Assembly: GCA_913774665.1 (NCBI GenBank)
Contig: CAJYHN010000010.1
Coordinates: 558,001-622,000 of the forward strand
Source: an uncultured Microbacterium sp.
GTDB lineage: Bacteria; Actinomycetota; Actinomycetes; Actinomycetales; Microbacteriaceae
DNA length: 64,000 nt
Reading direction: 5' to 3'
Below, piece after piece: positions 17,347 through 26,800 of this stretch. A program made the translations under genes and the position numbers. Position 1 is the first letter of the stretch. The number at the start of each line of letters is the position of its first letter. Under the pieces are notes generated by a model. The model was given only the letters and a program-made list of their open reading frames with translations, was not told the origin of the DNA and ran no database searches.

Positions 17347-17505
17347 GCCTTCGCGCGGGCGTGGCCGACCCGAACCTCATCGAAACCGGATACCCGCACC
17401 AGAATCGGAACCCAGGGCTTCCGGCATCCGGATCTCTTGCGCCCCCGGGCCGACCCTCGCGAAGCGCGCACGGTTCTCCGGTTCACCCGGTGAATCGGTT
17501 CGCCC

Positions 17506-17766
17506 TCAGCGCACCCGGCGAATACGCACCGGTCCGCGCGCCGTGGTCACGTCGACCACCGCGCCCTTCTGCGTCACCTCGACCTCGCCGAGCTCCACCA
17601 GCTCGCGCGCCGCGTCGCGCGCCGGCTGCATGAGGTCGCGCCAGTCCTCCCCGCCGATTGCGCGCGCCGCCTCAGAGGGGCAGATCGTCTTGTCGGCACC
17701 GCGCGCCGCGAGCAGTTCGCGAATGGATGCCACGAGCCGAGGGTCTGCACCAGATGACGGGGCCAT
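17506..17766 (-). CDS. DUF3253 family protein
   Basis: An 86-aa protein of winged-helix appearance: ASIRELLAARGADKTICPSEAARAIGGEDWRDLMQPARDAARELVELGEVEVTQKG follows the DUF3253 pattern, in which the CPSEVAR box and GEVxxTQxG wing are typical. The family is sometimes described as S-adenosylmethionine-related, but no function is established; the fold suggests nucleic acid or protein binding. Divergent from the DUF2071 gene 47 nt away. Confidence 0.82.
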   Translation of the reverse strand: MAPSSGADPRLVASIRELLAARGADKTICPSEAARAIGGEDWRDLMQPARDAARELVELGEVEVTQKGAVVDVTTARGPVRIRRVR

Positions 17767-17801
17767 CTGTCCAGTGTCCCTCCGCGCCGAGACGCCGGGG
17801 C

Positions 17802-17807
17802 CAGAAT
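17802..17807 (+). promoter_or_regulatory. -10 box CAGAAT, leaderless start at 17814
   Basis: Six nt to the GTG, no Shine-Dalgarno. The first base departs from the TANNNT form of the other leaderless genes, so the call is weaker. Confidence 0.4.
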
Positions 17808-17813
17808 GACCCG

Positions 17814-18545
17814 GTGATCACCGAGCGACACGCCCCCGACCTCCCCGGACGCGCCGTCATCGCGCAGCGATGGAACCGCGCGGTCTTCGTGCATTGGCGC
17901 ATCGACCCCGCCGAGGTCGCCCCGCTACTTCCCCGGGGCACGCGTCCCGACGTGCACGACGGCTCCGCCTGGGTGGGGCTGGTGCCTTTCGTGCTGAGCG
18001 AGTTCCGGTTCCTGCCGCTGCCGCCGGTGCCCCTGCTCGGTACCTTCACCGAGATCAACGTGCGCACGTACGCCGTCGACGACGAGGGGCGTCGCGGAGT
18101 CGTCTTCCGCACGCTCGAGGCCGAGCACCTCCCCCCGGTGCTGGCGGCACAGGCCCTGTTCGGACTCCCCTACCGCTGGGCGCGGGCGGGAGTCCGCACC
18201 GACGGCGCGCGGATCGAGTTCCGGTCACGGCGCCACGGGGGTCGGCGTCCGGGCACTCATGTGCGCGCCACACTCGGCACGACGCCGGTCGACACCCCGC
18301 TGTCGCGGTTCTTGACGGCGCGCTGGGGATTCCACGAGCACCACCTCGGTCGCACGATCTGGGCCGCCAACGAACACGAGCCCTGGCCGCTCGTCGGGGC
18401 AGCCCTGGATGTGCTCAACGACGACCTGGTCGCCGACTCCGGCTTCCCCCAGCTCGCCGGCCGCACGCCCGACTCCGTGCTGGCGATGCCTGCTGATCAC
18501 CCGGGCTTCATCACGCGGTTCACGGGCGCGCACGCGATCGCCTGA
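17814..18545 (+). CDS. YqjF family protein (DUF2071)
   Basis: A 243-aa soluble protein. QRWNRAVFVHWRIDPAEVAPLLPRGTRPDVHDG at the N-terminus, WVGLVPFVL, FTEINVRTYAVDDEGRRGVVFRTLEAEHLPPV in the middle and FLTARWGFHEHHLG later are the DUF2071/YqjF pattern, related to acetoacetate decarboxylase-like folds; no catalytic role is established. GTG 17814 starts just ahead of the conserved region. Ends before a strong hairpin. Confidence 0.85.
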   Translation: MITERHAPDLPGRAVIAQRWNRAVFVHWRIDPAEVAPLLPRGTRPDVHDGSAWVGLVPFVLSEFRFLPLPPVPLLGTFTEINVRTYAVDDEGRRGVVFRTLEAEHLPPVLAAQALFGLPYRWARAGVRTDGARIEFRSRRHGGRRPGTHVRATLGTTPVDTPLSRFLTARWGFHEHHLGRTIWAANEHEPWPLVGAALDVLNDDLVADSGFPQLAGRTPDSVLAMPADHPGFITRFTGAHAIA

Positions 18546-18550
18546 CACGA

Positions 18551-18587
18551 TGATGCCCCCTCCGCCTCGAGGCGAAGGGGGCATCAT
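18551..18587. terminator. bidirectional hairpin terminator
   Basis: GATGCCCCCT and AGGGGGCATC, continued by CGCC/GGCG around a TCGA loop, give a stem of about 14 bp with one bulge between the convergent DUF2071 gene and the betaine-binding protein gene. Confidence 0.75.
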
Positions 18588-18598
18588 CGAGCGGGGCG

Positions 18599-19501
18599 TC
18601 AGTCGCGCTGCGTCGAGAACGCCGAGGGGTTCTTCTCGAGCCAGGCGTCCACGGCCTCGGCCTCGCGGCCCTCTCCGTACTCGTTGACCACCAGGTCCTC
18701 GAGCGAGCCGTACTGCTCGTCGTCGAGCTGGATCCCCTTGATGAGCTCAGCGGCATCCGGGTACTTCTCGGCGAAGCCGGACGTACCGAGGAAGTGCAGC
18801 GCCTCGGGGTCGCCCATCAGACCCTGGGGGTCTTCGAGGTCCTTCACGTCGTACGTGTCATTGGCCCAGAAGGGACGCCACAGCGTGACGGCGATGTCCT
18901 TCTGCGCCGCGATGGCGTTGTCGAGCTCGGTGAGCATCGCCGCGGTCGAGGACGTGACGAGCTCGAGGCCGTCCAGGCCGTAACCGGGCATCGCGACCTC
19001 CTGCGTCTGCTTGGTCAGACCCGCCCCCGGCTCGATGCCGTAGATCTTGCCGTCGAAGCGCGCGGCGTTCGCCTTGAGGTCCTCGATCGAGTCGATGTCG
19101 ACGTAGCTCGGAACCGCAATCGTGAGCTTGGCGTTGTCGTAGTAGGCGCCGAGATCCTCGATCTTGTCGCCGTAGCGGTCCATGTACGACTTGTGCGTCA
19201 GCTCGGGCCAGGCCGAGGGGTAGATGTCGACGTCGCCCTGGGCGAGGCCCGTGTAGAGCGGACCCGCTTCGGTGAGCGTCTGCATCTCGACGTTGTAGCC
19301 GAGCTTCTCGAGTTGGTCTTCGAGCAGGTACGCCGTGCTGAGGCCGTCCGTCCACGAGGGCAGGAAGCCGAGCGTGATCGTGCCCTTGTCGCCGCCGCCG
19401 CCGTTGCCGCCTTCGGCCTGGTTGCCGCTGGCGCAGCCGGCGAGGGCGAGGGCGCCCACGGCGCCGAGGGCGAGGGCAGAGGTGAGGTGTCGCGTGTTCA
19501 T
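18599..19501 (-). CDS. proX: glycine betaine/choline-type ABC transporter substrate-binding lipoprotein
   Basis: Captures a quaternary-ammonium osmolyte outside the membrane. A lipoprotein signal (LALGAVGALALAGC, Cys at residue 23) precedes a Gly-rich linker and an OpuAC domain: GTITLGFLPSWTDGLSTAYLLEDQLEKLGY, QGDVDIYPSAWPELTHKSYMDRYGDK, IEPGAGLTKQTQE and a tryptophan-rich VTLWRPFWAN pocket stretch. At 300 aa it has normal length. It is the third gene of the minus-strand transporter; a 132-nt gap with a palindromic repeat separates it from the permease. Confidence 0.88.
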   Translation of the reverse strand: MNTRHLTSALALGAVGALALAGCASGNQAEGGNGGGGDKGTITLGFLPSWTDGLSTAYLLEDQLEKLGYNVEMQTLTEAGPLYTGLAQGDVDIYPSAWPELTHKSYMDRYGDKIEDLGAYYDNAKLTIAVPSYVDIDSIEDLKANAARFDGKIYGIEPGAGLTKQTQEVAMPGYGLDGLELVTSSTAAMLTELDNAIAAQKDIAVTLWRPFWANDTYDVKDLEDPQGLMGDPEALHFLGTSGFAEKYPDAAELIKGIQLDDEQYGSLEDLVVNEYGEGREAEAVDAWLEKNPSAFSTQRD

Positions 19502-19549
19502 TGCTGTGTTCTCTTCCTTTTCGTATGTGATTCCGTGGTGCCTTCTCGC

Positions 19550-19612
19550 ACGAGGGGTCTTTTCCTGTCGCCTGGCGCACGCCGAAGCGACGAAAACCGA
19601 CCCTTCACGCGG
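19550..19612. repeat. imperfect palindromic repeat, copy B
   Basis: Lies between the permease and binding-protein genes. Its centre CTGTCGCCTGGCG-CACGCC-GAAGCGAC matches copy A (15416-15476) in the first 13 nt and the same overall plan, with GAGGGGTC and GACCCTTC at the outer ends. The arms have diverged, so this copy is partly decayed. On the minus-strand mRNA it would form a large hairpin before the binding-protein cistron. Confidence 0.65.
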
Positions 19613-19633
19613 AAGAGGGAGGGATGCCGGGAC

Positions 19634-20638
19634 TCAGTGCCCGGATGACACCGGCGCTCGACGCGGCGAGGCCTTCTCTCGCTCGGCCTCGGTGGCGGCA
19701 TCCGACGACGACGTGTCGGCGTGCGGCGCAGCGGTGGGTCCGGCCGTGACGGCGGTCGCGGAGCGCGCGGCCCGGCGACGCGAGAGCAGGCCCAGCAGCG
19801 AGCCGCGGTTGTCGGCGCGGTTGCCGAGGGCGGCGGTGAGCCGGTCGAGGTACACCGCGAGGATGACCACGCTGAGTCCCGCCTCGACGCCCTTGGGCAG
19901 GTTGACCGTCGAGATCGACTGCACGACCTCCTTGCCGAGGCCGTCCGCCCCGACGATGCCGGCGACGACTGCCATCGACAGCGCGAGCATGATGACCTGG
20001 TTGACGCCCGCCATGATGGTGGGCATCGCGAGCGGGAGCTGGATGCCGCGGAGGATCTGGCCGGGGGTCGCACCGAACGCGTGTCCGGCTTCGACCGTCT
20101 CGGAGTCCACCCCGCGGATGCCGAGCTCGGTCAGTCGCACGCCCGGAGGCAGAGCGAAGATGACGGTCGAGACGACACCGGGAACGACGCCGATGGAGAA
20201 GAAGGTGATCGCCGGGATCAGGTAGACGAAGGCGGGCATCGTCTGCATGAAGTCCAGGATCGGCTTGAGCACCGCGCGGACGGTCGCGTTGCGCGCCGAC
20301 CAAATTCCGAGCGGCACCGAGATGGCGACCGCCACGATGGTCGCCACGAGCACCAGGGCGAGGGTCTGCATGGCGGTGACCCACTGGCCCATCGCCAGGA
20401 TCAGGGCGAAGCCGATCACCGTTCCGAGAGCGAGCTTCCACGAGCGCAGCAGCCACGCGAGGGCCGCAGCGACGATGATGACCACGACGATGGGCGAGGC
20501 GAGCAGCACGTCGCTGAGCCCGCCGACGAGAGAACGCACGACCAGGGCGACGACGTCGAAGAGACCCGAGAGGTTGTCACGGACCCAGTCCACGCCGGCA
20601 TCCACCCAGGATCCGACCGGAATGCGGAAACCATCCAT
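19634..20638 (-). CDS. proW: glycine betaine/proline-type ABC transporter permease
   Basis: Membrane channel subunit, 334 aa. An N-terminal region (VDWVRDNLSGLFDVVALVVRSLVGGL) is followed by six or seven hydrophobic segments; the EAA loop that contacts the ATPase reads EAGHAFGATPGQILRGIQLPLAMPTIMAGV. The C-terminal 60 residues are a Ser/Thr/Ala-rich cytoplasmic tail not usual in ProW. The ATG overlaps the ATPase stop (TGATG), so translation is coupled. Confidence 0.9.
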   Translation of the reverse strand: MDGFRIPVGSWVDAGVDWVRDNLSGLFDVVALVVRSLVGGLSDVLLASPIVVVIIVAAALAWLLRSWKLALGTVIGFALILAMGQWVTAMQTLALVLVATIVAVAISVPLGIWSARNATVRAVLKPILDFMQTMPAFVYLIPAITFFSIGVVPGVVSTVIFALPPGVRLTELGIRGVDSETVEAGHAFGATPGQILRGIQLPLAMPTIMAGVNQVIMLALSMAVVAGIVGADGLGKEVVQSISTVNLPKGVEAGLSVVILAVYLDRLTAALGNRADNRGSLLGLLSRRRAARSATAVTAGPTAAPHADTSSSDAATEAEREKASPRRAPVSSGH

Positions 20639-21981
20639 CAGCGCACCCCCTCGGTCTCGGATGCCGCGACCCCGGCGTCGGCGGAAGTCCCGTCGAGGGC
20701 CGCGTCGATCTCGGCGGAGGGAAGGGGCTGGGGCAGCACGGTGAGCTCCTCGGTCGCAGTGGGGCCGGGGCCGAGAGCCGCGAGCAGGGTCACGCGGGGA
20801 ATGACCCCGGCGAGGCGCCCGTCGGCGTCGAGGACGGCGAGGGGAAGGGGCGATTCGACCGACGGCACGAAGAGGTTCATCAGGACGTCGTCGACGCCCA
20901 CGCTCTGCGGCAGCGGCTTGAGCTTGCCGAGCAGCGAGTTCTCGCCGGCGCGCACGAGCTTGATGGCGTCGCGATCGGTGATGATGCCGAGCGGCTTGCG
21001 ATCGCGGTCGGTCACGTAGACCGCGGACATGTAGGCGTCGCGCATCTGGCGGAGCGCGGTGCGGGGACCGGCGGAGGCGTCGACGCGGGGCCGCGCACGC
21101 TCCATGACGTTGCCCGCGGTGAGCACGCGGGCGCGGTCGACATCCTGCACGAACTGCTCGACGTAGTCGTTCGCCGGGTCGGTGAGGATGTCCTCGGGAG
21201 TGCCGATCTGCACGATGCGACCGTCGCGCATGACGGCGATCCGGTCGCCGAGGAACATCGCCTCGTTGAGGTCGTGGGTGATGAAGACGATGGTCTTCTT
21301 CAGGGTGCGCTGGAGTTCGAGCAGCTGCTCCTGCATCTCACGACGAATGAGGGGGTCGAGGGCGCTGAACGCCTCGTCCATGAGCAGGATGTCGGTGTCG
21401 GCGGCGAGGGCACGGGCGATGCCGACGCGCTGCTGCATGCCGCCCGAGAGGGCCGAGGGGAGCTTGTCGCCCCACCCGCCGAGACCGACGAGGGCGAGGA
21501 TCTCGTTCGCCTTCGCGAGGCGCTCGGCCTTACCGACGCCGCGGAGTTCGAGGGGATACGCGACGTTCGCCGCGACCGTGCGGTGCGGCAGCAGCGCGAA
21601 GTGCTGGAAGACCATCGCGAGACGGTCGCGGCGGAGCGCGCGCAGGCGCGAGGCACCGACGCCGGTGAGGGCATCACCCTTCACCTCGACGGTGCCGGCG
21701 GTGGCCTCGTGCAGACCGTTCAGCATGCGGATGATCGTCGACTTGCCCGAGCCGGAGAGGCCCATGATGACGAAGATCTCGCCGGGCTGCACGTCGAAGC
21801 TGGCATCGATGACAGCGGCGGTTCCGTCGTCGGCCACGTCTTCGCGTCGGGAACCGGAGCGGAGCTTGTCGACGGCGGCCTGAGGGGCTCGACCGAAGAC
21901 CTTGAACAGATTCTTGGCGGAGAGAGCGGGCGTCGCGGTTGCGGGCGGCGCGGAGGCAGGCGGATGGGTCACTGTGTGCAC
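20638..21981 (-). CDS. proV: glycine betaine/proline-type ABC transporter ATP-binding protein with CBS domains
   Basis: ATPase subunit, 447 aa, first gene of the operon. GLSGSGKST (Walker A), LSGGMQQRVG (signature) and ILLMDEAFSALDP (Walker B) are intact; an extra N-terminal helix with DKLRSGSRREDVADDG fits the OpuAA type. Residues 285-420 carry two CBS-like units (RTALRQMRDAYMSAVYVTDRD and the VDDVLMNLFVPS pair), which in OpuA sense ionic strength. Starts with GTG at 21981, or GTG 9 nt further in. Likely osmotically controlled through CBS and possibly the palindrome at 22059-22081. Confidence 0.92.
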   Translation of the reverse strand: MHTVTHPPASAPPATATPALSAKNLFKVFGRAPQAAVDKLRSGSRREDVADDGTAAVIDASFDVQPGEIFVIMGLSGSGKSTIIRMLNGLHEATAGTVEVKGDALTGVGASRLRALRRDRLAMVFQHFALLPHRTVAANVAYPLELRGVGKAERLAKANEILALVGLGGWGDKLPSALSGGMQQRVGIARALAADTDILLMDEAFSALDPLIRREMQEQLLELQRTLKKTIVFITHDLNEAMFLGDRIAVMRDGRIVQIGTPEDILTDPANDYVEQFVQDVDRARVLTAGNVMERARPRVDASAGPRTALRQMRDAYMSAVYVTDRDRKPLGIITDRDAIKLVRAGENSLLGKLKPLPQSVGVDDVLMNLFVPSVESPLPLAVLDADGRLAGVIPRVTLLAALGPGPTATEELTVLPQPLPSAEIDAALDGTSADAGVAASETEGVR

Positions 21982-22358
21982 CTCGGCGGCCTTCGGGTGG
22001 CCGCAGCGGTCACGCCCGGGTGGCAGCCGTCGGCGCTCTCCGGGGGTGGAGCACGTCAGCGTCGGATATCGGATCCGACGCTCAGGCCGCCGACCGTACG
22101 CTCACCGGGTCGACTCCCCCGAGTCGTCACCGGCGACCGCGGACTGGTCGGGTGGGCGGCCCGAGAACGGGCCTCCACCAACGTTTCACGGTGATGGAAT
22201 CCCTGGCAAATCGCCTCTGACCTTGCGATCCGGGATGCCGTGTGGCACGCGCGCGCGTCTGAAGACGATGTCTCCGTCACCTCGGCCGACCGACCCGCCC
22301 TGTCAGCCCGGGCGTGTCGCGGACCCCTTGCGCCTGAAAGGGGCCGTATGGCAGCGCC
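21982..22358. promoter_or_regulatory. upstream region of the betaine transporter operon
   Basis: No gene seen. The clearest element is a palindrome at 22059-22081: GCGTCGGAT and ATCCGACGC, 9-bp arms around 5 nt, 78 nt before the proV start; it could be an operator or a 5' leader hairpin. Near 22321-22345 GGACCCCTT and AAGGGGCC form a weak stem just past the chorismate mutase stop and may end that transcript. The rest is plain GC-rich DNA. Confidence 0.45.
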
Positions 22359-22664
22359 TCAGTCGGCGGCGGGCTGCGCGGCGACGGAGCGGTGGTGCCG
22401 GATGACCTCCGCCACGACGAAGTTGAACCACTTCTCGGCGAAGGCCGGATCGAGATCGGCCTGTTCGGCCAGCTGCATGAGCCTCGCGATCTGCTGCTCT
22501 TCACGTGAGGGGTCGGATGCCGGCATCCCGTGCTTCGCCTTCAGTACGCCGACCTGCTTGGTGCAGCGGAAGCGCTCAGCCAGCAGGAAGATCAGGGCGG
22601 CGTCGATGTTGTCGATGCTGCCGCGGAGCCCCTGCAGAATCGTCGAAGGATCGGTCTCGGTCAT
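22359..22664 (-). CDS. chorismate mutase, AroQ type
   Basis: Converts chorismate to prephenate, the branch point to Phe and Tyr, in the cytoplasm. The 101-aa all-helical chain has ILQGLRGSIDNIDAALIFLLAERFRCTKQVGVLKAKHGMPASDPSREEQQI; the first Arg (LRGSID), the second (AERFRCTKQVG) with Lys, and the DPSREEQQ block are the usual active-site positions of short actinobacterial chorismate mutases. GAGGAGG lies 4 nt before the ATG. No DAHP synthase is nearby, with which such enzymes often pair. Confidence 0.9.
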   Translation of the reverse strand: MTETDPSTILQGLRGSIDNIDAALIFLLAERFRCTKQVGVLKAKHGMPASDPSREEQQIARLMQLAEQADLDPAFAEKWFNFVVAEVIRHHRSVAAQPAAD

Positions 22665-22732
22665 GTGTCCTCCTCAATCGCTCCGACCCTACCGGTCGGC
22701 ACCGACGCCCGAGCACGACTCTCAGGGAGTCC

Positions 22733-22738
22733 TACAGT
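22733..22738 (+). promoter_or_regulatory. -10 box TACAGT, leaderless start at 22745
   Basis: Six nt to the ATG; fixes the start of the AI-2E family gene, whose frame is open for 240 nt further upstream. Confidence 0.55.
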
Positions 22739-22744
22739 GTGAGC

Positions 22745-23869
22745 ATGAGCCGATCCACGCGCCCCGATCCCACCAGCGAAGGCGCACACGCCGGGGCCAC
22801 CACGTCGCGCGACAGACCGGTCTGGTCGGCCCTCTCGCGCCCGTACGCGGCCGGGTTCTTCCTCACCCTGGGCGGGCTCACGGCGATCCTGCTCGCGCTG
22901 GCCCTGTCGAACCTGTCGACCGTGCTCATCTACATCGCCATCGCTCTGTTCATCGCTCTGGCCCTCGACCCCCTCGTGCGTCTGCTCGTGCGCCGCGGGC
23001 TCTCTCGCGCGTGGTCGATCATGATCGTGTTCGGCGGGCTCGCCGTGGTGCTCGCCGGGGCCCTCTGGCTGCTCATCCCGCCGGTCGTGCGTCAGGTCGA
23101 ACAGTTCGTCGGCGACATCCCCACCTTCGTGAACGACCTGGTCGACAGTGAGGCCGTGCGTTGGGTCGAGACCAACTTCGGCGACAGCCTGGGCGACGTC
23201 CTGAAAGAGGTGCAGGGCTTCGTCACCAACCCCGCGAACATCGCCGCGATCGGCGGCGGGCTGCTTCAGGTCGGAATCGACATCGGCACCTTCATCTCGG
23301 GTGCGATCATCGTGCTCGTCCTGAGCCTGTACTTCTTGGCATCCCTGCCGAAGATGAAGAACTCGCTCGTGCGCCTCACCCCCGCACGGAGCCGCGAGAC
23401 CGTGGCCGACATGACCGGTCAGATCACCGACTCGGTCGGTGGCTACCTCGCCGGCATGGTCGTGCTCGCGTTGTGCAACGCGGTCTTCGCCTTCATCGTG
23501 TTGACGATCCTCGGTCAGCCGTTCGCCGCCCTCCTCGCCGCTCTCGCGTTCGGCATCACCCTCATCCCGCTCGTTGGGTCGGTTCTCTTCTGGGCGACCG
23601 CGACCGTCTTCACGCTCATCGTCAGTCCGACCGCCGGGCTCATCTTCGCCATCGTCTACCTGGTCTATATGCAGATCGAGGCATATCTGCTCACGCCCCG
23701 CGTGATGAACCGGACGATCTCGATACCCGGCGCCCTCGTCGTCATCGGAGCACTGGTCGGCGGCACGCTCCTGGGCCTGCTGGGGGCGCTCGTGGCGATC
23801 CCCGTGACCGCGTCGGTCCTGCTGATCATCAAGCAGATCGTGATCCCGCGACAGGATGCCAAGAAGTAG
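22745..23869 (+). CDS. AI-2E family transporter (YhhT/TqsA/PerM family permease)
   Basis: A 374-aa inner-membrane protein with about eight spans: FFLTLGGLTAILLALALSNL, VLIYIAIALFIALALDPLV, SIMIVFGGLAVVLAGALWLLIPPVV near the front, then a loop of about 60 residues and spans toward the end with the family-typical GALVVIGALVGGTLLGLLGALVAIPVTASVLL. Substrates of the family vary (signals, small organics, Na+/H+ in some), so none is assigned. Its last 41 nt overlap tail-to-tail with the giant glycosidase gene. Confidence 0.88.
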   Translation: MSRSTRPDPTSEGAHAGATTSRDRPVWSALSRPYAAGFFLTLGGLTAILLALALSNLSTVLIYIAIALFIALALDPLVRLLVRRGLSRAWSIMIVFGGLAVVLAGALWLLIPPVVRQVEQFVGDIPTFVNDLVDSEAVRWVETNFGDSLGDVLKEVQGFVTNPANIAAIGGGLLQVGIDIGTFISGAIIVLVLSLYFLASLPKMKNSLVRLTPARSRETVADMTGQITDSVGGYLAGMVVLALCNAVFAFIVLTILGQPFAALLAALAFGITLIPLVGSVLFWATATVFTLIVSPTAGLIFAIVYLVYMQIEAYLLTPRVMNRTISIPGALVVIGALVGGTLLGLLGALVAIPVTASVLLIIKQIVIPRQDAKK

Positions 23870-26800
23870 CCGCCCGCGCCGAGCGGCGTCGGCGGTGAAG
23901 GGCGATCGCCATCACGAGCAGCCCCAGCGCGAGGACGCTCGAGCCGAGGACCGTCGCGATCCGAGCGGGCGCGGGGTCTTGACCTGTCGTGGCGAGCGGC
24001 GGCGTCTGCGAGGACGACGCGCCCGGGGTGACGACGGTCACCTGAGCGGTGATCTCACCGCCCGGCACCATCAGCGCCACGGTGTGCGTCCCCGCCTCTG
24101 CGTACGCGGGGACGGTGAACACCCCGCTCCCTGTGCCGTCGGCGCCGATCGTGAGACTACCCAAACGAGCCGGTGTCGAGCGGAACTCGACGGCGAACAC
24201 CGTTCCCGGCGCCGCCCCGGTGACCGTGACGGGCAGCTGGCCGCCCGGGGAGACCTGCGTCACGCCGACGCGGAGCACCTCCTTACCGGTGAGCGACCCG
24301 GTCGGTTCCGCGCCCGGGTCCCCTCCGCCCGCGCCGGGTCCGGTGCCGGGGTTCCCCCCGGAAGACGTCCCCTTCGCGGAAATGCTCGCCTCGACGACCT
24401 CCGACAGGTTCCCGGCCACATCGACGACCCGTACCCGGACCGTTGTGGCGGAATCGCCGACGGCAACGCTTCCCTGGGCCGGGATCCATACGCCGCCGCC
24501 CACTTGGTACTCCACCAGAGCCACGCCCGAGCCGGTGTCGGTACCCGCGGGGGTCACCGTCCGCGCCTCGGCGTTGTAGCCGACATCGGCGACCGGCTTG
24601 GCGGCATCCCTCTTGACGTCGACCTGAACGGAGGCGGAGATATTGCCCGCTGCATCCCCGGCCCGGAACCAGATCGTCGTCACGCCGTCGGTCGAGACCT
24701 CGACCGGCGCGGTGTACGCGGCCCATTCGCCGTCTCCGACGCGTGCCTCGATCTTCGGGGCGTCGTCACGGTCATCGATCGCCGTCGCGGAGACCTTGAC
24801 TGTGCCGGTATGCCAACCGCTCGTCGGGGCGACGGGATCGACCGTCGTGGCCACGACAGGGGCCTGTGTGTCGGGAGTGGGCATCGTGGGCTGTTCCCAC
24901 ACCTGCCATTCCTTGATGCCGACGCTGCCCTTGCCCTGCTCGGTCCCGACCGGGTCGAGCGCGAGGCGGAGCTTCGTCGTGGTCACCGGGTCGAACGACA
25001 CCGTGTTGTAGGTGTCCTTCGCCGTGCCGTACGTGCCCGCGTTCTTCACGGGCACCCACGCGCTGGTCGTGGCATCCCAATACTCGGCCTCCCACTTCGC
25101 GGGGACGTCGATGCCGAGCCCCTGCGCATCGATGTTCGACACGAAGTACACGCCCAGTTCGCCGACCGTCACCGGCTCGGTCCAGTCGTACTGCACCCAC
25201 TGGTCGGTCACCGCGGGCCAGACGCCCCACACGTTCGCGTTGTCGCTGGGTGCGACGTCGCCGGAGGACGTGGGCTGGACGTTGTCGTTCAGACCCGTGA
25301 CCTTGTTCCAGGCGGCGGTTCCGGATGCCGTGGGCGTGGCGAGCAGGGCGGCGTTCCGCCGCTGCGTGCCATCGGCCTTCGGCACCGTGCGCTCGATAAC
25401 CGGCGAGGCGTTGCCCGCGGTGTCGGTGGAGCGCACCTGCACCTTCGTCTCGTCGAGTCCGACGAGCACGGAACCCGTCAGCGCCCTCCAGCCACCGGAG
25501 TCGCCCAGGCGGTACTCGATCGAGGCCACACCCGAGCCGGAGTCCGTCGCGGTGGCCTTGATCGTGCGCGAGACCGCGTCGGTGGTCACCTCGACGGCCG
25601 GAGCCGTGGTGTCGATGCGCACGGTCTGCTCGGCCACCGACGACGTGTTACCCGCCGCGTCGGTCGCCCGGGCCTGCACGACGTGGGCTCCGTCGCCGGT
25701 CACCGAGACGGTGCCGGTGTAGGCCGCCCAGGAGCCCGCATCCACGCGCACCTCAATGCGCGGAGAGGCGTCCTGGTCGTCGCGCGCCGTCACGTCGACG
25801 GCGACCGCCTGCGTGTACCAGCCCGACCCGGGAGCCGCGGGCGAGACCTGGAAGGCGACCGTGGGCGCCTTCGTGTCGTCGCCGCCGGTCCCGACCGTCA
25901 CTGCCGCCGAGGCGGCCTTGGCACCGGGCAGGTCGCTCTGCACCGTGCCCGCGACCGTGAACTGTCCCGGTGCGGCGTACGAGTCCGCGGCGACCGCGTT
26001 CCACGTGACCGGGAGATCCTGGCGCGAGCCGTCGTTGAACAGCACGCCCACCGTCTTCGGCAGCACCGGCGCGACACCCGGCTGGGTGCGGCTGGTCACG
26101 GCATCCACCTGGTTGATCTGGCCGGGAGGGGTCGCGCGGACCCACACGGTCGCCTTGGCCGAGAGGGGCGAGCCGGGGACGATACCCGACACCGGGAAGC
26201 TGCCCTCACCCGCGACCTGCGCGTCGCTGACCTCGGCCCACGTCACGGCGAGGTCGGCGTGGCTGCCGTCGGAGTACGTGGCATCCACCGTCGCGGGAAG
26301 CGTCGGCTTCGTGCCCACGGCCGTGCGCACGTCGATCGGCTCGATCGAGGTGGGCGCGTCGGCGAACACCTTCAGCTCGCTGACGGCGACGGCCGCGTAC
26401 GGTCCGGTGCCCGCGGCCTGCAGCACGACGCGGAGCCGCGTGGTGGTCACGGCGTCGAACGTCACCGCGTTGGAGGCGTCGCGCGCCACGGTGTACGCCG
26501 AAGGGCCGGACACGTCGACCCAGCCGCTACCGTTCCAGTACTGCGCCTTCCATCCCTTCGGAACGTTGACGCCGTTGCTGGAGTTCGGATCGGTCTGGTC
26601 GCCCCAGAAGCTGATCTCGGCTCCGGCGATGCGCTGCGGCGTCGCCCACTCGTACTGCAGCCAGCGAGTGGCGGGGTGGGTGCCAGACCAGGTGCCCCAG
26701 ATGTCGCTCTGGCTGCCGCCGGTGAACAGCACCTTGCCGTCGTTGACCGCCCGGACGTTGTTCCAGCCGGCCGTGTACTCGGCGGTCGGGGTGGCCTCGG

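Noticed and set aside
18551-18587. possible operator or mobile palindrome
   Set aside because: Position between convergent stops, GC-rich stem and short loop are explained by a bidirectional terminator.
22504-22515. third copy of the 15416 palindrome
   Set aside because: Only one arm (CGTGAGGGGTC) matches, it lies inside the chorismate mutase gene, and no partner arm is found.
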